NCBI GenBank assembly: GCA_964461295.1
Contig: CAYWTX010000021.1
Location: forward strand, 1 to 20,605
Length of the DNA: 20,605 nt
Source of the DNA: CAYWTX01 sp964461295
GTDB lineage: Bacteria; Planctomycetota; Phycisphaerae; SM23-33
Direction of reading: 5' to 3'
Of this stretch, positions 1 to 7,597 are shown one piece after another; within the stretch, counting starts at the first letter, position 1; each line of letters starts with the position of its first letter. The translations under genes and the position numbers were made by a program. The notes beneath the pieces are model-generated. The model ran no database searches and was not told the DNA's origin. It worked only from the letters and a program-made list of their open reading frames with translations.

Positions 1-2
1 CG

Positions 3-650
3 GCGAAGGCGTGCTGGGCGCTGGCGGCGGCGACGGGCGGCCTGCTGGCGGCGCTGTTCGGCGTGGCGCTGCTGGCGGCCGCGATGCAGGCCGGATCCCG
101 CGCGACGACCGAGCGCCTGGGGCCGGAGTGGGCCCGGCTGAGCCCGGGGGCCGGGCTGCGGCGGATGTTCTCGGCTCGCTCGGCCGTGGGGGCGGGGCTG
201 ACCGTGCTGAAGGTGGCGGCGGTTGCGGCCGTGGGATACCAGGCGATCGGTTCGCTGCTGGGGCGATTGGCGTCGTCGGCCGGGCTGGAAGCGGAGCCGC
301 TCGCGAAGGAGATCGGGCGATCGGCGGGCGGGGCGGCGCTGCGGGCGGGGCTGGCGCTGCTGGCGGTGGCGGCGCTCGATTGGTTGTACCAGAGATGGCA
401 ATACCGGCGCGATCTGCGTATGACGCGCCGCGAGTGGATGGACGAGATGAAGCAGACGGGGGGCGCGCGGGTACGCCGTTCCTTGGTGAAGGCGACCGGG
501 GCGACACGCCCCGGCTCCGTTGGACCCGCGGAAGAACGCGAATGGGACCCGCCCGCTGAAGCGGGCAGGCCTCGGGACGGGAAACGCGATGAGTGGAGCC
601 CGGAACCGGGAACCCGGAGCACGGGGTCCGGAAGGCGGAACGACACGTAG
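3..650 (+). CDS. flhB: FlhB flagellar export-gate protein, 5' partial and lacking the C-terminal domain
   Basis: FlhB is an inner-membrane part of the flagellar type III export apparatus; its cytoplasmic domain normally cleaves itself at an NPTH motif to switch substrate class. The frame is open from base 3 with no start, so the N-terminus lies outside the window. Visible family features are the segment around LSPGAGLRRMFSARS, two hydrophobic stretches (about residues 42-62 and 95-110 of the part from base 63) and the post-membrane motif YQRWQYRRDLRMTRREW followed by DEMKQTGG. In ordinary FlhB that motif leads into roughly 150 more residues including NPTH. Here the homology ends at KQTGG and about 60 unrelated residues follow, rich in R, G, P and E and encoded by palindromic repeat DNA, up to TAG at 648-650. 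None of the three forward frames up to flhA contains NPTH. The identity is fairly sure; whether it works is doubtful. Confidence 0.82.
   Translation, partial: AKACWALAAATGGLLAALFGVALLAAAMQAGSRATTERLGPEWARLSPGAGLRRMFSARSAVGAGLTVLKVAAVAAVGYQAIGSLLGRLASSAGLEAEPLAKEIGRSAGGAALRAGLALLAVAALDWLYQRWQYRRDLRMTRREWMDEMKQTGGARVRRSLVKATGATRPGSVGPAEEREWDPPAEAGRPRDGKRDEWSPEPGTRSTGSGRRNDT
494..522 (+). repeat. REP-like hairpin, copy 1 (8-bp stem, ACA loop)
   Basis: CCGGGGCG (496-503) and CGCCCCGG (507-514) form a perfect 8-bp stem around the loop ACA. The flanks GA before and CTCCGTTG after are shared with the copy near 6112. It lies inside the last part of the truncated flhB frame, just after FlhB homology ends. 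No T-tract follows, so it is not an ordinary intrinsic terminator. Confidence 0.7.
551..566. repeat. GC palindrome in the flhB-flhA junction
   Basis: GCCCGC (551-556) and GCGGGC (561-566) pair around the loop TGAA. A further palindrome, CCCGG-AA-CCGGG, lies at 599-610. With the hairpin at 496-514 they make a cluster of short GC palindromes over about 120 bp where the FlhB C-terminal domain would be expected. I cannot tell whether it is a mobile-repeat array or degraded coding DNA. Confidence 0.5.
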
Positions 651-725
651 CCGGATCGGCATCGGGTCTCACGGTATCCGGCGGCTGGCATTCGGGCGAT
701 GGCCTCACGGATGAGACGGTGAGAA

Positions 726-2867
726 GTGGCACGGAAGGCGGCGACAATTTCGGGCGCGATGGGACGCCTGGGGCGATGGCGGAGTCTTGCCGTGCCCGCG
801 GCCGTGGCGGCCATGTTGTTCATCTTGCTGGTGCCGCTGCCGCCAGCGCTGATGGACGTGTTGCTGGCGGCGAACATGGCGTTGGCGGCGGTGGTGCTTC
901 TGACGGCGGTTCTCGTGTTCACGCCGCTGGAGTTCAGCGTTTTTCCGTCGGTGCTGTTGGGGACGACGCTGCTGCGGCTGGCGCTGAACGTGGCGACGAC
1001 GCGGCTGGTGCTGACGGCCGGGGCCGACGGGCGCGGCATCGAGGAGGCGCAGTTGGCGGCCGGGCAGGTGGTGTGGTCGTTCGGCTCGTTCGTTGCGGGC
1101 AATTCGTTGGCGGTGGGGGCGATCCTGTTCGCGATCCTGGTGGTGGTGCAGTTCGTGGTGGTGACCAAGGGGGCCTCCCGCATCAGCGAGGTGGCGGCGC
1201 GGTTCGTGCTGGACGCCATGCCGGGCAAACAGGCCGCCATCGAGGCGGACCTGGCCGCGAAGTTGATCGACGACGTGGAGGCCCGGCAGCGTCGCGGGCA
1301 GATCGCCCGGGAGGCGGATTTCTACGGCGCGATGGACGGCGCGAGCAAGTTTCTGCGCGGCGACGCCGTGGCGGCCGTGCTCATCATCTTCATCAACATC
1401 CTGGGCGGCTTGTACGTGGGGATGGCCCAGTACGGCTGGAGCCTGGAGCAGACGGCGGGCCTGTTCACGCGGCTGACGATCGGCGACGGGCTGGTGACGC
1501 AGATTCCGGCGTTTCTGATCTCCATCGGCGCCGCGTTGGTGATCACTCGCAGCACGGCGCGCAGCGACCTGGGGGCCGAGGTGCTGTCGCAACTCGGAGG
1601 CCGGCCGATGCCGTTGGCCGTCACGGGCGGCTTCCTGCTGCTGCTGGCGTTCACGCCGCTGCCGAAGCTGCCTCTGCTGCTGGTGGCGGGGGGATGCGTG
1701 GGCCTGGCGGTGATGCTGTCGCGGAAGCAGGGCGCGGGCACGAGGTCGGGCGCGGCGGCTCGCGGCGGGGGCATTGCCCGTGGCGGCGGCGCCGACGGCG
1801 GAGCGCCGGCCGGTGTGGCCGGGCAAGTCCAGCAGGTGGAGCACCTGCTGGCGGTGGATGCGCTGTCGATGGAACTGGGTTACGCCCTGGTGCGTCTGGT
1901 GGACGAATCAGCCGGGGGCGACCTGCTGGGGCGCATCGCGTCGGTGCGCAAGCAGATCGCCACCGAACTGGGCGTGGTGGTGCCGCCGGTGCGGATTCGC
2001 GACAACCTTTCGTTGGACGCCCGGGGCTACGCGATCGGCGTGCGAGGCACGCGCGTGGCCGCGGGACGCATGTACCCCGGGCTTCTGCTGGCGGTGGCGG
2101 GCGAGCACACGGCCGGCAAGCTCCTGGGCCGCGAGACGAACGAGCCGGCCAGCGGGATGCCGGCGGTGTGGATCAGCCCGTCGCAGCGGGAAGCGGCCGA
2201 GCGGATGCACTACGCGGTGCTGGATGCCGCGGGCGTTCTGGCCGGGCACCTGGCCGAGACGATCCGCCGCCACGCGGCGGAGTTGCTCAGCCGCGAGCGG
2301 GTGATGGAGTTGTTGGCGGGCCTTCGGCCGACGGCGGGGCACCTGGTCGAGGAGTCGTTGCGGGTGTTGACGGCGGGGCGGATCCAGAAGGTGCTGCAGG
2401 CGCTGCTTCGGGAGCGAGCGGGCGTGCGCGACCTGGAGGCGATCCTGGAGGCGATGCTGGACGCGGCGGCGCACAGCGATGACCCGGCCGTGATCTGCGA
2501 GCACGTGCGGCACCGGCTGGGTCGGGCGCTGAGCCAGCAGTACTGCGACGCCGAGGGGCGACTGTGGTGCGTGGCGATGGACGAGCAAGCCGAGCAGCGG
2601 CTCTGCGAGCACGCGGCGATGGCGGGCGGGCTGTCGGCGGCGGCCGTGCCGGTGGAACTGGGCGGTCGGCTGAGCCGGGCGCTGGGCGACGCGTTGGGTT
2701 CGCTGCGGAAGCGAGGCAAGCCGCCGGTGGTGGTGTGCAGCGGCGAGTTGCGAGCGATCGTGAGGCAGATCATCGCGTCGGCGGAGCCGGACGCGGCCGT
2801 GCTGGCATACGGCGAGATAGACACGGTTGAGGTCCATTCGGTGGAGCGAGTGAGGATAGAAGCATGA
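726..2867 (+). CDS. flhA: FlhA flagellar export-gate protein
   Basis: FlhA is the largest membrane protein of the flagellar export gate. It couples proton flow to export and docks chaperone-substrate complexes with its cytoplasmic ring. The 713 residues are slightly longer than usual. The N-terminal half (about 15-340) holds several hydrophobic membrane segments and the FHIPEP-type motif GTTLLRLALNVATTRLVL near residue 80-95. The conserved cytoplasmic loop RGQIAREADFYGAMDGASKF lies near residue 190-210. A Gly/Ala-rich linker (about 335-365) leads to the C-terminal domain, which begins near VEHLLAVDALSMELGYALV. I chose the GTG at 726, behind GAGACGGTGAGAA; the in-frame ATG at 759 would shorten the N-terminus by 11 residues. 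The stop overlaps the flhF start (ATGA), pointing to coupled translation. Confidence 0.96.
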   Translation: MARKAATISGAMGRLGRWRSLAVPAAVAAMLFILLVPLPPALMDVLLAANMALAAVVLLTAVLVFTPLEFSVFPSVLLGTTLLRLALNVATTRLVLTAGADGRGIEEAQLAAGQVVWSFGSFVAGNSLAVGAILFAILVVVQFVVVTKGASRISEVAARFVLDAMPGKQAAIEADLAAKLIDDVEARQRRGQIAREADFYGAMDGASKFLRGDAVAAVLIIFINILGGLYVGMAQYGWSLEQTAGLFTRLTIGDGLVTQIPAFLISIGAALVITRSTARSDLGAEVLSQLGGRPMPLAVTGGFLLLLAFTPLPKLPLLLVAGGCVGLAVMLSRKQGAGTRSGAAARGGGIARGGGADGGAPAGVAGQVQQVEHLLAVDALSMELGYALVRLVDESAGGDLLGRIASVRKQIATELGVVVPPVRIRDNLSLDARGYAIGVRGTRVAAGRMYPGLLLAVAGEHTAGKLLGRETNEPASGMPAVWISPSQREAAERMHYAVLDAAGVLAGHLAETIRRHAAELLSRERVMELLAGLRPTAGHLVEESLRVLTAGRIQKVLQALLRERAGVRDLEAILEAMLDAAAHSDDPAVICEHVRHRLGRALSQQYCDAEGRLWCVAMDEQAEQRLCEHAAMAGGLSAAAVPVELGGRLSRALGDALGSLRKRGKPPVVVCSGELRAIVRQIIASAEPDAAVLAYGEIDTVEVHSVERVRIEA

Positions 2868-4195
2868 TCTCGAAAATCTACCAGGCATCGACGATGGCGG
2901 ACGCCTTGGCCGAGGTGAAGCGCGACCTCGGCCGCAACGCGGTCATCCTGCACACGCGGCGAATGCGAAAGGGCGGGCTCTGGGGGATCGGCGGCAGGCT
3001 GATGTGGGAGGTGACGGCCTCGCCGAACATGGGCCTGGCGTCGCGAATCGCCACCGGGCAGTACGTTCCCAACAGACCCGGTGAAGGTGGCGAAGCGCAC
3101 GGGACGAAGGCGTCTGTGGAGGTCGGGCCGACGCCGGAGAGAGTCCCGGTAACTCAGGAGGGAGGCCCAGGGACTCGGGTGGCTGGGCTTCGCGAAGTGA
3201 CGCAAACCAGTGCGATGCCGCGGATGGGCGCCGCGGATGAGGGCGCCGCCGCCCATGCCGACGCTCGCACCGCCGACCTCGCCGAGCAGGTCGTCGAGAT
3301 ACGCAAGATGGTCGAGTCGCTGCTGGGGCGGCGTGGCGGCGAGGCCGACGGCGCAGCTGGGGCGAAGGCCTCCCTCGCCGGCGAGCTGGAACTGCTCAAG
3401 GCCCGGCTCATCGAGCAAGACATCCTGGCCGACACGGCCGAGGAGATCGCCAACGAGATCGCGGTCGGCCTGACGGGGCAGCAGGTCAGCGACCCCGCAG
3501 CCGTGCGGGCCGAGTTGCGCAAGTGCCTGGCCGGGCGAATCCGCACACACCGGGACAACGGCAACCTGGCTGCCGGCGAGCGCGGGCGGCGGGCCCGCGT
3601 GATCGCGTTCATCGGCCCCACGGGCGTGGGCAAGACCACCACCATCGCCAAGCTCGCCGCCCATCACAAGCTGCGGCACAACCGCAGCGTGGGCCTCATC
3701 ACCATGGACACATATCGCATCGCTGCCGTCGACCAGCTTCGCACTTACGCCGAGATCATCGAAGTGCCCATCCGGGCCGTGCTGACCTCCGGCGAACTGC
3801 AACAGGCCGTGCACGCCATGCGCGACCTGGACGTGGTGCTGATCGACACGGCCGGACGCAGCCAGAACAACCGGTTGCACCTCAACCAGCTTCGCAGCTT
3901 CCTGACGGCGGGGGAGACCGACGAGGTGAACCTGGTGATTTCGGCGACCTCGAACCGGCGGTGCACGCGGGAGGTGCTGGAGCGCTTCGTCCCCGTGGGG
4001 GCCAACCGGTTGATCGTGACCAAGCTGGACGAGGCGGGCGCGTTCGGCGTGTTTGTGAATGCATGCCAGGCCGGCGGCGGGCCGATCTGCTATGTTACGA
4101 CCGGGCAGGACGTTCCCGACGACATCGCCCCGGCGGATTCGGATTCGCTGGCTGAGTGCATCGTTCGCGGAGTCTGCGACGGGAGAGAGGAATGA
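2864..4195 (+). CDS. flhF: FlhF SRP-type GTPase, flagellar placement
   Basis: FlhF is a signal-recognition-particle-family GTPase that places the flagellar base at the right site on the membrane. The 443 residues show the N-terminal B domain (MISKIYQASTMADALAEVK, then LWGIGGRLMWEVTAS), a long linker, a helical N domain (about 140-240) and the G domain. The G domain has the P-loop GPTGVGKTTT (251-260), DTYRIAAVDQLRTY near 282, DTAGRSQNN at 328, and TKLDEAGAFG from 386. The stop overlaps the next gene by ATGA, and flhG encodes its GTPase activator, so the pair should be co-expressed. The linker between about residues 70 and 125 is odd: its third codon positions are much less G+C-biased than the rest, and it contains an inverted repeat and a perfect palindrome. 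Confidence 0.96.
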   Translation: MISKIYQASTMADALAEVKRDLGRNAVILHTRRMRKGGLWGIGGRLMWEVTASPNMGLASRIATGQYVPNRPGEGGEAHGTKASVEVGPTPERVPVTQEGGPGTRVAGLREVTQTSAMPRMGAADEGAAAHADARTADLAEQVVEIRKMVESLLGRRGGEADGAAGAKASLAGELELLKARLIEQDILADTAEEIANEIAVGLTGQQVSDPAAVRAELRKCLAGRIRTHRDNGNLAAGERGRRARVIAFIGPTGVGKTTTIAKLAAHHKLRHNRSVGLITMDTYRIAAVDQLRTYAEIIEVPIRAVLTSGELQQAVHAMRDLDVVLIDTAGRSQNNRLHLNQLRSFLTAGETDEVNLVISATSNRRCTREVLERFVPVGANRLIVTKLDEAGAFGVFVNACQAGGGPICYVTTGQDVPDDIAPADSDSLAECIVRGVCDGREE

Positions 4196-5043
4196 GCGCA
4201 GAGGACCAGGCAAGCCGGCTGCGGAAGATGATGCGGGCCACGCGCACCACGCGGACCATCGCCGTCACCAGCGGCAAGGGCGGCGTGGGCAAGAGCAATG
4301 TTTCGCTGAACCTGGCGATTCTGCTGTCGGCCGGCGGCAGCCGCGTGGCGCTGGTCGACGCCGACCTGGGGCTGGCGAACCTGGACATCTTGTGCAACGT
4401 CAGCCCGCGGGCGAACCTGTCGCACGTGATCGCCGGCAGCCGCAAGCTCGACGAGATCGTCGTCGCGCTGCCTTGCGGCGTGCAGCTTGTGCCGGGGGCC
4501 AGCGGGCTGTCGCGGCTGGCGCACCTCAGCGATTTCCAGCGGACGCAACTCCTTGAGTCGCTGGACGGCCTCGAGGCCGACAACGATTTCATCATCGTGG
4601 ATTGTGCGGCGGGCATTGGCCCGGACGTGCTGGCGTTCGCCGGCGCGGCCGACCTGGTGATCGTGGTGACCACGCCGGAGCCCACGGCCGTGGCCGATGG
4701 CTACGCGACGATCAAGTCGCTGGTGCAGCGGAAGTACGCCGGGCGGATCGGCGTCCTGGTGAACCAGGCAGCCGACCGCGACGAGGCGAGACAGACCTAT
4801 CAGCGAATCTCGGCGGTGGCGAGGCAGTTCATGGGCGCCACGGTGGTGGACGCCGGGTACGTGGTGGCCGATCCGAAGCTGAGAGAGGCGGTCCGGCGGC
4901 GCGAGCCGCTGGTCCTGGCGTACCCGCGATGCCCCGCGGCCGAGTGTCTGACCGCCTTCGCCCGGAAGTTGCGCAGCGGCGATGCACCGCTGGTCGGGCG
5001 GCAGGGATTCTTCAAGAGAGTAGCCAACTGGATTGCCGGATAG
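4192..5043 (+). CDS. flhG: FlhG (FleN/YlxH) MinD-like ATPase, flagellar number control
   Basis: FlhG is a MinD/ParA-family ATPase that limits flagellar number and stimulates the GTPase of FlhF. The start at 4192 is supported by GGGAGAGAGGA immediately upstream and by the ATGA overlap with flhF; a start 36 bp upstream in the same frame would lie within flhF without such support. The 283-residue protein opens with DQASRLRKMM (residues 5-14), matching the DQAxxLR activation helix by which FlhG contacts FlhF. The deviant Walker A SGKGGVGKSN follows at 27-36, then VDADLGLANLD and the switch motif IIVDCAAGIG. A basic and hydrophobic end (GFFKRVANWIAG) may be a membrane-targeting helix as in MinD. 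It is the last gene before a promoter-bearing gap. Confidence 0.95.
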   Translation: MSAEDQASRLRKMMRATRTTRTIAVTSGKGGVGKSNVSLNLAILLSAGGSRVALVDADLGLANLDILCNVSPRANLSHVIAGSRKLDEIVVALPCGVQLVPGASGLSRLAHLSDFQRTQLLESLDGLEADNDFIIVDCAAGIGPDVLAFAGAADLVIVVTTPEPTAVADGYATIKSLVQRKYAGRIGVLVNQAADRDEARQTYQRISAVARQFMGATVVDAGYVVADPKLREAVRRREPLVLAYPRCPAAECLTAFARKLRSGDAPLVGRQGFFKRVANWIAG

Positions 5044-5106
5044 CGGTTGCGTATGAAGACGCCATGTTAGATTGCACAGGATGTGGAAAATAAATAAAAT
5101 AAGCGC

Positions 5107-5134
5107 TTGACACAGAATAAGAAGCTTAGATAAT
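5107..5134 (+). promoter_or_regulatory. sigma70-type promoter for the sigma28-family gene
   Basis: TTGACA (5107-5112) is a perfect -35 box. GATAAT (5129-5134) is a one-mismatch -10 box with a 16-bp spacer. An A/T-rich tract directly upstream (5087-5102) could act as an UP element, unusual in this GC-rich window. Transcription would start near 5141, leaving a leader of about 120 nt. The flagellar sigma gene would then be read by the housekeeping polymerase independently of flhBAFG. Confidence 0.75.
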
Positions 5135-5148
5135 ACGTGAAGGCTATA

Positions 5149-5218
5149 TGGTCTGGTTCGCTGTGTCTGAACCATACCAGGCTGAGCGTTGGGTCGCACC
5201 GAACCGAGTTCGATGCGA
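5149..5218 (+). promoter_or_regulatory. Structured 5' leader with two hairpins before the sigma28-family gene
   Basis: Hairpin 1: TGGTCTGGTTC (5149-5159) pairs with GAACCATACCA (5169-5179), 10 pairs and one C-T mismatch, 9-nt loop. Hairpin 2: TCGCACCGAAC (5194-5204) pairs with GTTCGATGCGA (5208-5218), 10 pairs and one C-A mismatch, CGA loop. They lie between the predicted transcription start near 5141 and the ribosome binding site at 5251-5257. I recognise no known riboswitch class. It could be a regulatory leader, an mRNA-stability element or a small RNA. Confidence 0.5.
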
Positions 5219-5263
5219 GTGCGTGTCTGCTGAAGGGACTTAGTAGGCAAGAAGGAGTTGGCT

Positions 5264-6070
5264 ATGCCGGTACGCCGCACGAGGAACTCCCAGGAGGAGA
5301 TCGACCAGTTTTGGCGGCAGTTCCGAAACGAAGGCACCGAGGAAGCGCGGGAAGCCGCCCGCAACGCCATCATCGAGAACTACCTGCCGTTGGTCCGCTA
5401 CACCGCCGAACGGGTACATGTGAAGCTTCCCGAGGAGGTGGACGTGGACGACCTCGTGTCAGCCGGGGTGTTCGGCCTGGTGGACGCCGTGAACGCGTTC
5501 GACCATGGTCGAGGCGTGAAGTTTGAGACGTACTGCACGCCGCGCATCCGGGGGGCGATCCTGGACGAGCTTCGCTCCATGGACTGGGTGCCGCGTCTGG
5601 TCCGCAGCCGTGCACACAAGCTCAGAGAGGCCCAGCAGGCGCTGGAGGCCGAACTGGGCCGGGCGCCTAACGAGCGCGAGCTGGCCAAGGTGATGCATCT
5701 GCCGATGGACGAGTTCCGCAAGTTGCAGCGCGACGCCCACGCCACGGGCCTGGTCTCGCTGAGCCGCAAGTGGTTCGAGACCGACTCGAACAAGGACGTG
5801 CGCGAGATCGACGTGCTGGAAGACAGGAAGAGCGACGACCCGTTCCGCGTCGCACAGCGGAAGGATATCAAGGACCTGGTCACCCGCGGCCTGAGCCGGG
5901 CCGAACGACTCATCATCCTGCTGTACTACTTCGAGGAGATGACGATGCGGGAGATCGGGGAGACGTTAGACCTGTCCGAGAGCCGCGTCAGCCAGATGCA
6001 CTCGGCCATCCTGGGGCGGCTGAAACACCAGTTCGACAGAAGGCAGAAGGAGTTGCAGGCGGCGGTGTGA
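5264..6070 (+). CDS. fliA: Sigma28-family RNA polymerase sigma factor (FliA/WhiG type)
   Basis: This sigma factor directs RNA polymerase to late flagellar genes in motile bacteria. GAAGGAG at 5251-5257, six bases ahead of the ATG at 5264, supports this start rather than the TTG two codons upstream. The 268 residues show region 2 (IIENYLPLVRYTAERV, then VDVDDLVSAGVFGLVDAVNAFD and KFETYCTPRIRGAILDELR, with DWVPR just after), region 3 (about 110-150, LGRAPNERELAKVM) and region 4 with a helix-turn-helix (LIILLYYFEEMTMREIG through LDLSESRVSQMHS). DWVPR after IRGAILDELR is typical of the FliA/WhiG group. It follows flhG on the same strand but has its own promoter and structured leader. No anti-sigma factor FlgM lies next to it here. 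Confidence 0.93.
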   Translation: MPVRRTRNSQEEIDQFWRQFRNEGTEEAREAARNAIIENYLPLVRYTAERVHVKLPEEVDVDDLVSAGVFGLVDAVNAFDHGRGVKFETYCTPRIRGAILDELRSMDWVPRLVRSRAHKLREAQQALEAELGRAPNERELAKVMHLPMDEFRKLQRDAHATGLVSLSRKWFETDSNKDVREIDVLEDRKSDDPFRVAQRKDIKDLVTRGLSRAERLIILLYYFEEMTMREIGETLDLSESRVSQMHSAILGRLKHQFDRRQKELQAAV

Positions 6071-6109
6071 GCGAGTGCGTGCGGGAGGGCGCGGTCCCTT
6101 GCACCACCC

Positions 6110-6138
6110 GACCGCGGCGACACGCCGCGGCTCTGTTG
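6110..6138 (+). repeat. REP-like hairpin, copy 2, downstream of the sigma factor
   Basis: CCGCGGCG (6112-6119) and CGCCGCGG (6123-6130) form a perfect 8-bp stem around ACA. The loop, the GA before it and the CTCYGTTG after it match the hairpin at 494-522. One stem pair is G-C there and C-G here, a compensatory change. It lies 41 bp after the sigma-factor stop between two convergent genes, where a transcription or mRNA end signal would be useful, but no T-tract follows. Confidence 0.65.
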
Positions 6139-6180
6139 TTCGGCCAGTTGGGACGCTTTTCCGGGCCGAACCTCCCGCCG

Positions 6181-7377
6181 TCACTTGTCGTACTGTCCGT
6201 ATCGCTGCATCGCGGCCATCAGCAGGCGCATGCCCGTGAGGCGTGAGCCGTTGTTCACCGACCCGGCCGTGCCGAAGATCAGCCCGCGCTGCTGACGGGC
6301 CTGGGCGAAGTCGCGAAGGAATTCGGCCACCATGTTCGCCTCTTCGTTGCGGCTGTAGGAGAACGGGGCGAGTTGGCCGAGGATGGCGGCGCGGGGCATG
6401 TGGTGGCGGATCTCCTTCACCGACAGCGTGGGGCCGAAGTTCACCCAAGTCAGATTCAGGCGAGCAAGCACCGGCAGCAGGTGGGCCATGCTGGAATCGG
6501 AGTGTTGCCCGCGGCGGTCGCCGGGGGCGGGGCAGTAGCGGTCGAAGAGTGTCTTGAGGATCGGGTAGCCGAAGAACTCGTACATCTCGGCGTTGAGGAG
6601 GCAGCAGTTGTCGTCGTTGAAGTGGAAACCGCGCGGCGGCGATTCCGGCGTCGGGCCGGCCTCGGCATCCAGCACGCGGGCGATCTCCAGCATGGCGCGG
6701 AGGATGGCGTCGCGCAGACGCCCCGCAAGGGCCGGCTGGTCGAGGATGAGGAAGATGAGGTTCTCCGGTCCCAGGATGCTGCACGCGAAGGTGACCGGTC
6801 CCCGCTGGGAGCGGTAGCGAGGGGGGGGCACGCCCAGGGCAGTCAGGCGGGCCTTCTGGCTTTCCCATTCCGGCGGCAGGATGAAGTCGCCGATGTCGCG
6901 CCCGTCCACGCGGTCCAGCAGGGCGGCCAACTCCTCCGGCGTGCTCGCCGACTGCTGCAACCACCACGCGCGGTCGTGCCAGAGGTTCTTCGCTTCGAAC
7001 ACGTCGTGCAGACCCTTGGGTCTAGGCCACTGTCGCGTGGGGTCGCTCGGCCGCTCGTCGAGCAGTCGCCGGCCGACGATCTTCTCGGCCTTGTCGTTGT
7101 AGGCCTTGTACGCGGCCAGGCGCCAGGGCTCGTCGGTCTCAAGGCGCCAGTAGTCCTCGGCGATGCCGAGCTCGTCGAAGACGCACTCGCCCGTGCAGGA
7201 AGCGCCGAACGCGGGCTGGGCGATGTCGCGGGCGAAGGGGTCGGCCGCGGCCTTGGCTTGATCGGCCCAGAAGCGATCGAGGTCGACCGGCGCCAGCCCG
7301 CCGTTGCGGCGCGTGTCGGCCAGAAGAGAATCGACCTTGCGTTTGTCGTCGGCCGAAAGGATGTCGTAGGCGTTCAT
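6181..7377 (-). CDS. Uroporphyrinogen-decarboxylase-like (URO-D superfamily) protein
   Basis: The 398-residue protein looks like a member of the URO-D TIM-barrel superfamily, which covers haem-pathway decarboxylases and corrinoid-dependent methyltransferases. Supporting segments are FHFNDDNCCLLNAEMYEFFG in the middle and HSDSSMAHLLPVLARLNLTW (starting at H292), followed by an N-F-G-P strand and a predicted helix. This resembles the place where methyltransferase-like members bind metal or substrate. The N-terminal Arg/Asp pattern of true HemE is not evident, so I infer one of the divergent paralogues common in Planctomycetota, with unknown substrate. The start at 7377 has GGGAG eight bases upstream. 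It has no corrinoid-protein gene beside it, which weakens a methyltransferase reading. It is convergent with the sigma factor. Confidence 0.7.
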   Translation of the reverse strand: MNAYDILSADDKRKVDSLLADTRRNGGLAPVDLDRFWADQAKAAADPFARDIAQPAFGASCTGECVFDELGIAEDYWRLETDEPWRLAAYKAYNDKAEKIVGRRLLDERPSDPTRQWPRPKGLHDVFEAKNLWHDRAWWLQQSASTPEELAALLDRVDGRDIGDFILPPEWESQKARLTALGVPPPRYRSQRGPVTFACSILGPENLIFLILDQPALAGRLRDAILRAMLEIARVLDAEAGPTPESPPRGFHFNDDNCCLLNAEMYEFFGYPILKTLFDRYCPAPGDRRGQHSDSSMAHLLPVLARLNLTWVNFGPTLSVKEIRHHMPRAAILGQLAPFSYSRNEEANMVAEFLRDFAQARQQRGLIFGTAGSVNNGSRLTGMRLLMAAMQRYGQYDK

Positions 7378-7524
7378 GGGTGCTCCCGTGGCCCGTGGTC
7401 AGCAGCCGGGGTAGCCCGTAGCCGGTCGAGAATCGGTCCGATCCGACCGATCCGACGGGTCTCTCTGGCTACCGGTTCCGGGTTTCCCGCTACTGGCTGC
7501 CGGTCACCAGTCTGTCCTGTTGTG
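7378..7524. other. Gap between divergent genes with short repeats
   Basis: No gene is visible. A short iterated motif, two imperfect copies of TCCGATCCGAC, lies near 7437-7456, and related GC-rich words (ccggt, tagcc) recur on both sides. It separates the UroD-like gene from the oppositely oriented HEAT gene, so it should hold both promoters. Only the HEAT-gene side offers a plausible one, at 7525-7553. Confidence 0.4.
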
Positions 7525-7553
7525 TTGTAACTGGCAAGCGTGAGTGGTAGATT
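7525..7553 (+). promoter_or_regulatory. Possible sigma70 promoter for the HEAT-repeat gene
   Basis: TTGTAA (7525-7530) and TAGATT (7548-7553) each match 4 of 6 consensus bases with a 17-bp spacer. The start would fall near 7560, about 38 bases ahead of the ATG at 7598. Matches of this quality also occur by chance. Confidence 0.35.
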
Positions 7554-7597
7554 GCCGTGCGCGGGGGTGTCGCGGTTCGGAGCGATGGGAGCGGCAA

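Noticed and set aside
458..490. Frameshift at the six-G run as the cause of FlhB truncation
   Set aside because: The other two frames were read. Neither gives FlhB C-domain text or NPTH, so a single indel cannot restore it.
2210..4213. Long minus-strand frame through flhA and flhF
   Set aside because: It spans two well-supported plus-strand genes and has no recognisable motif.
5149..5218. Cyclic-di-GMP riboswitch or tRNA-like element
   Set aside because: The conserved GEMM core bases are absent, and no acceptor, D or T-arm arrangement can be drawn.
6112..6138. Rho-independent terminator after the sigma gene
   Set aside because: The hairpin is strong but is followed by CTCTGTTGTT rather than a T-run. 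I list it as a repeat instead.
7437..7456. CRISPR-like direct repeats
   Set aside because: Only two short imperfect copies without spacers, and no cas genes in the window.
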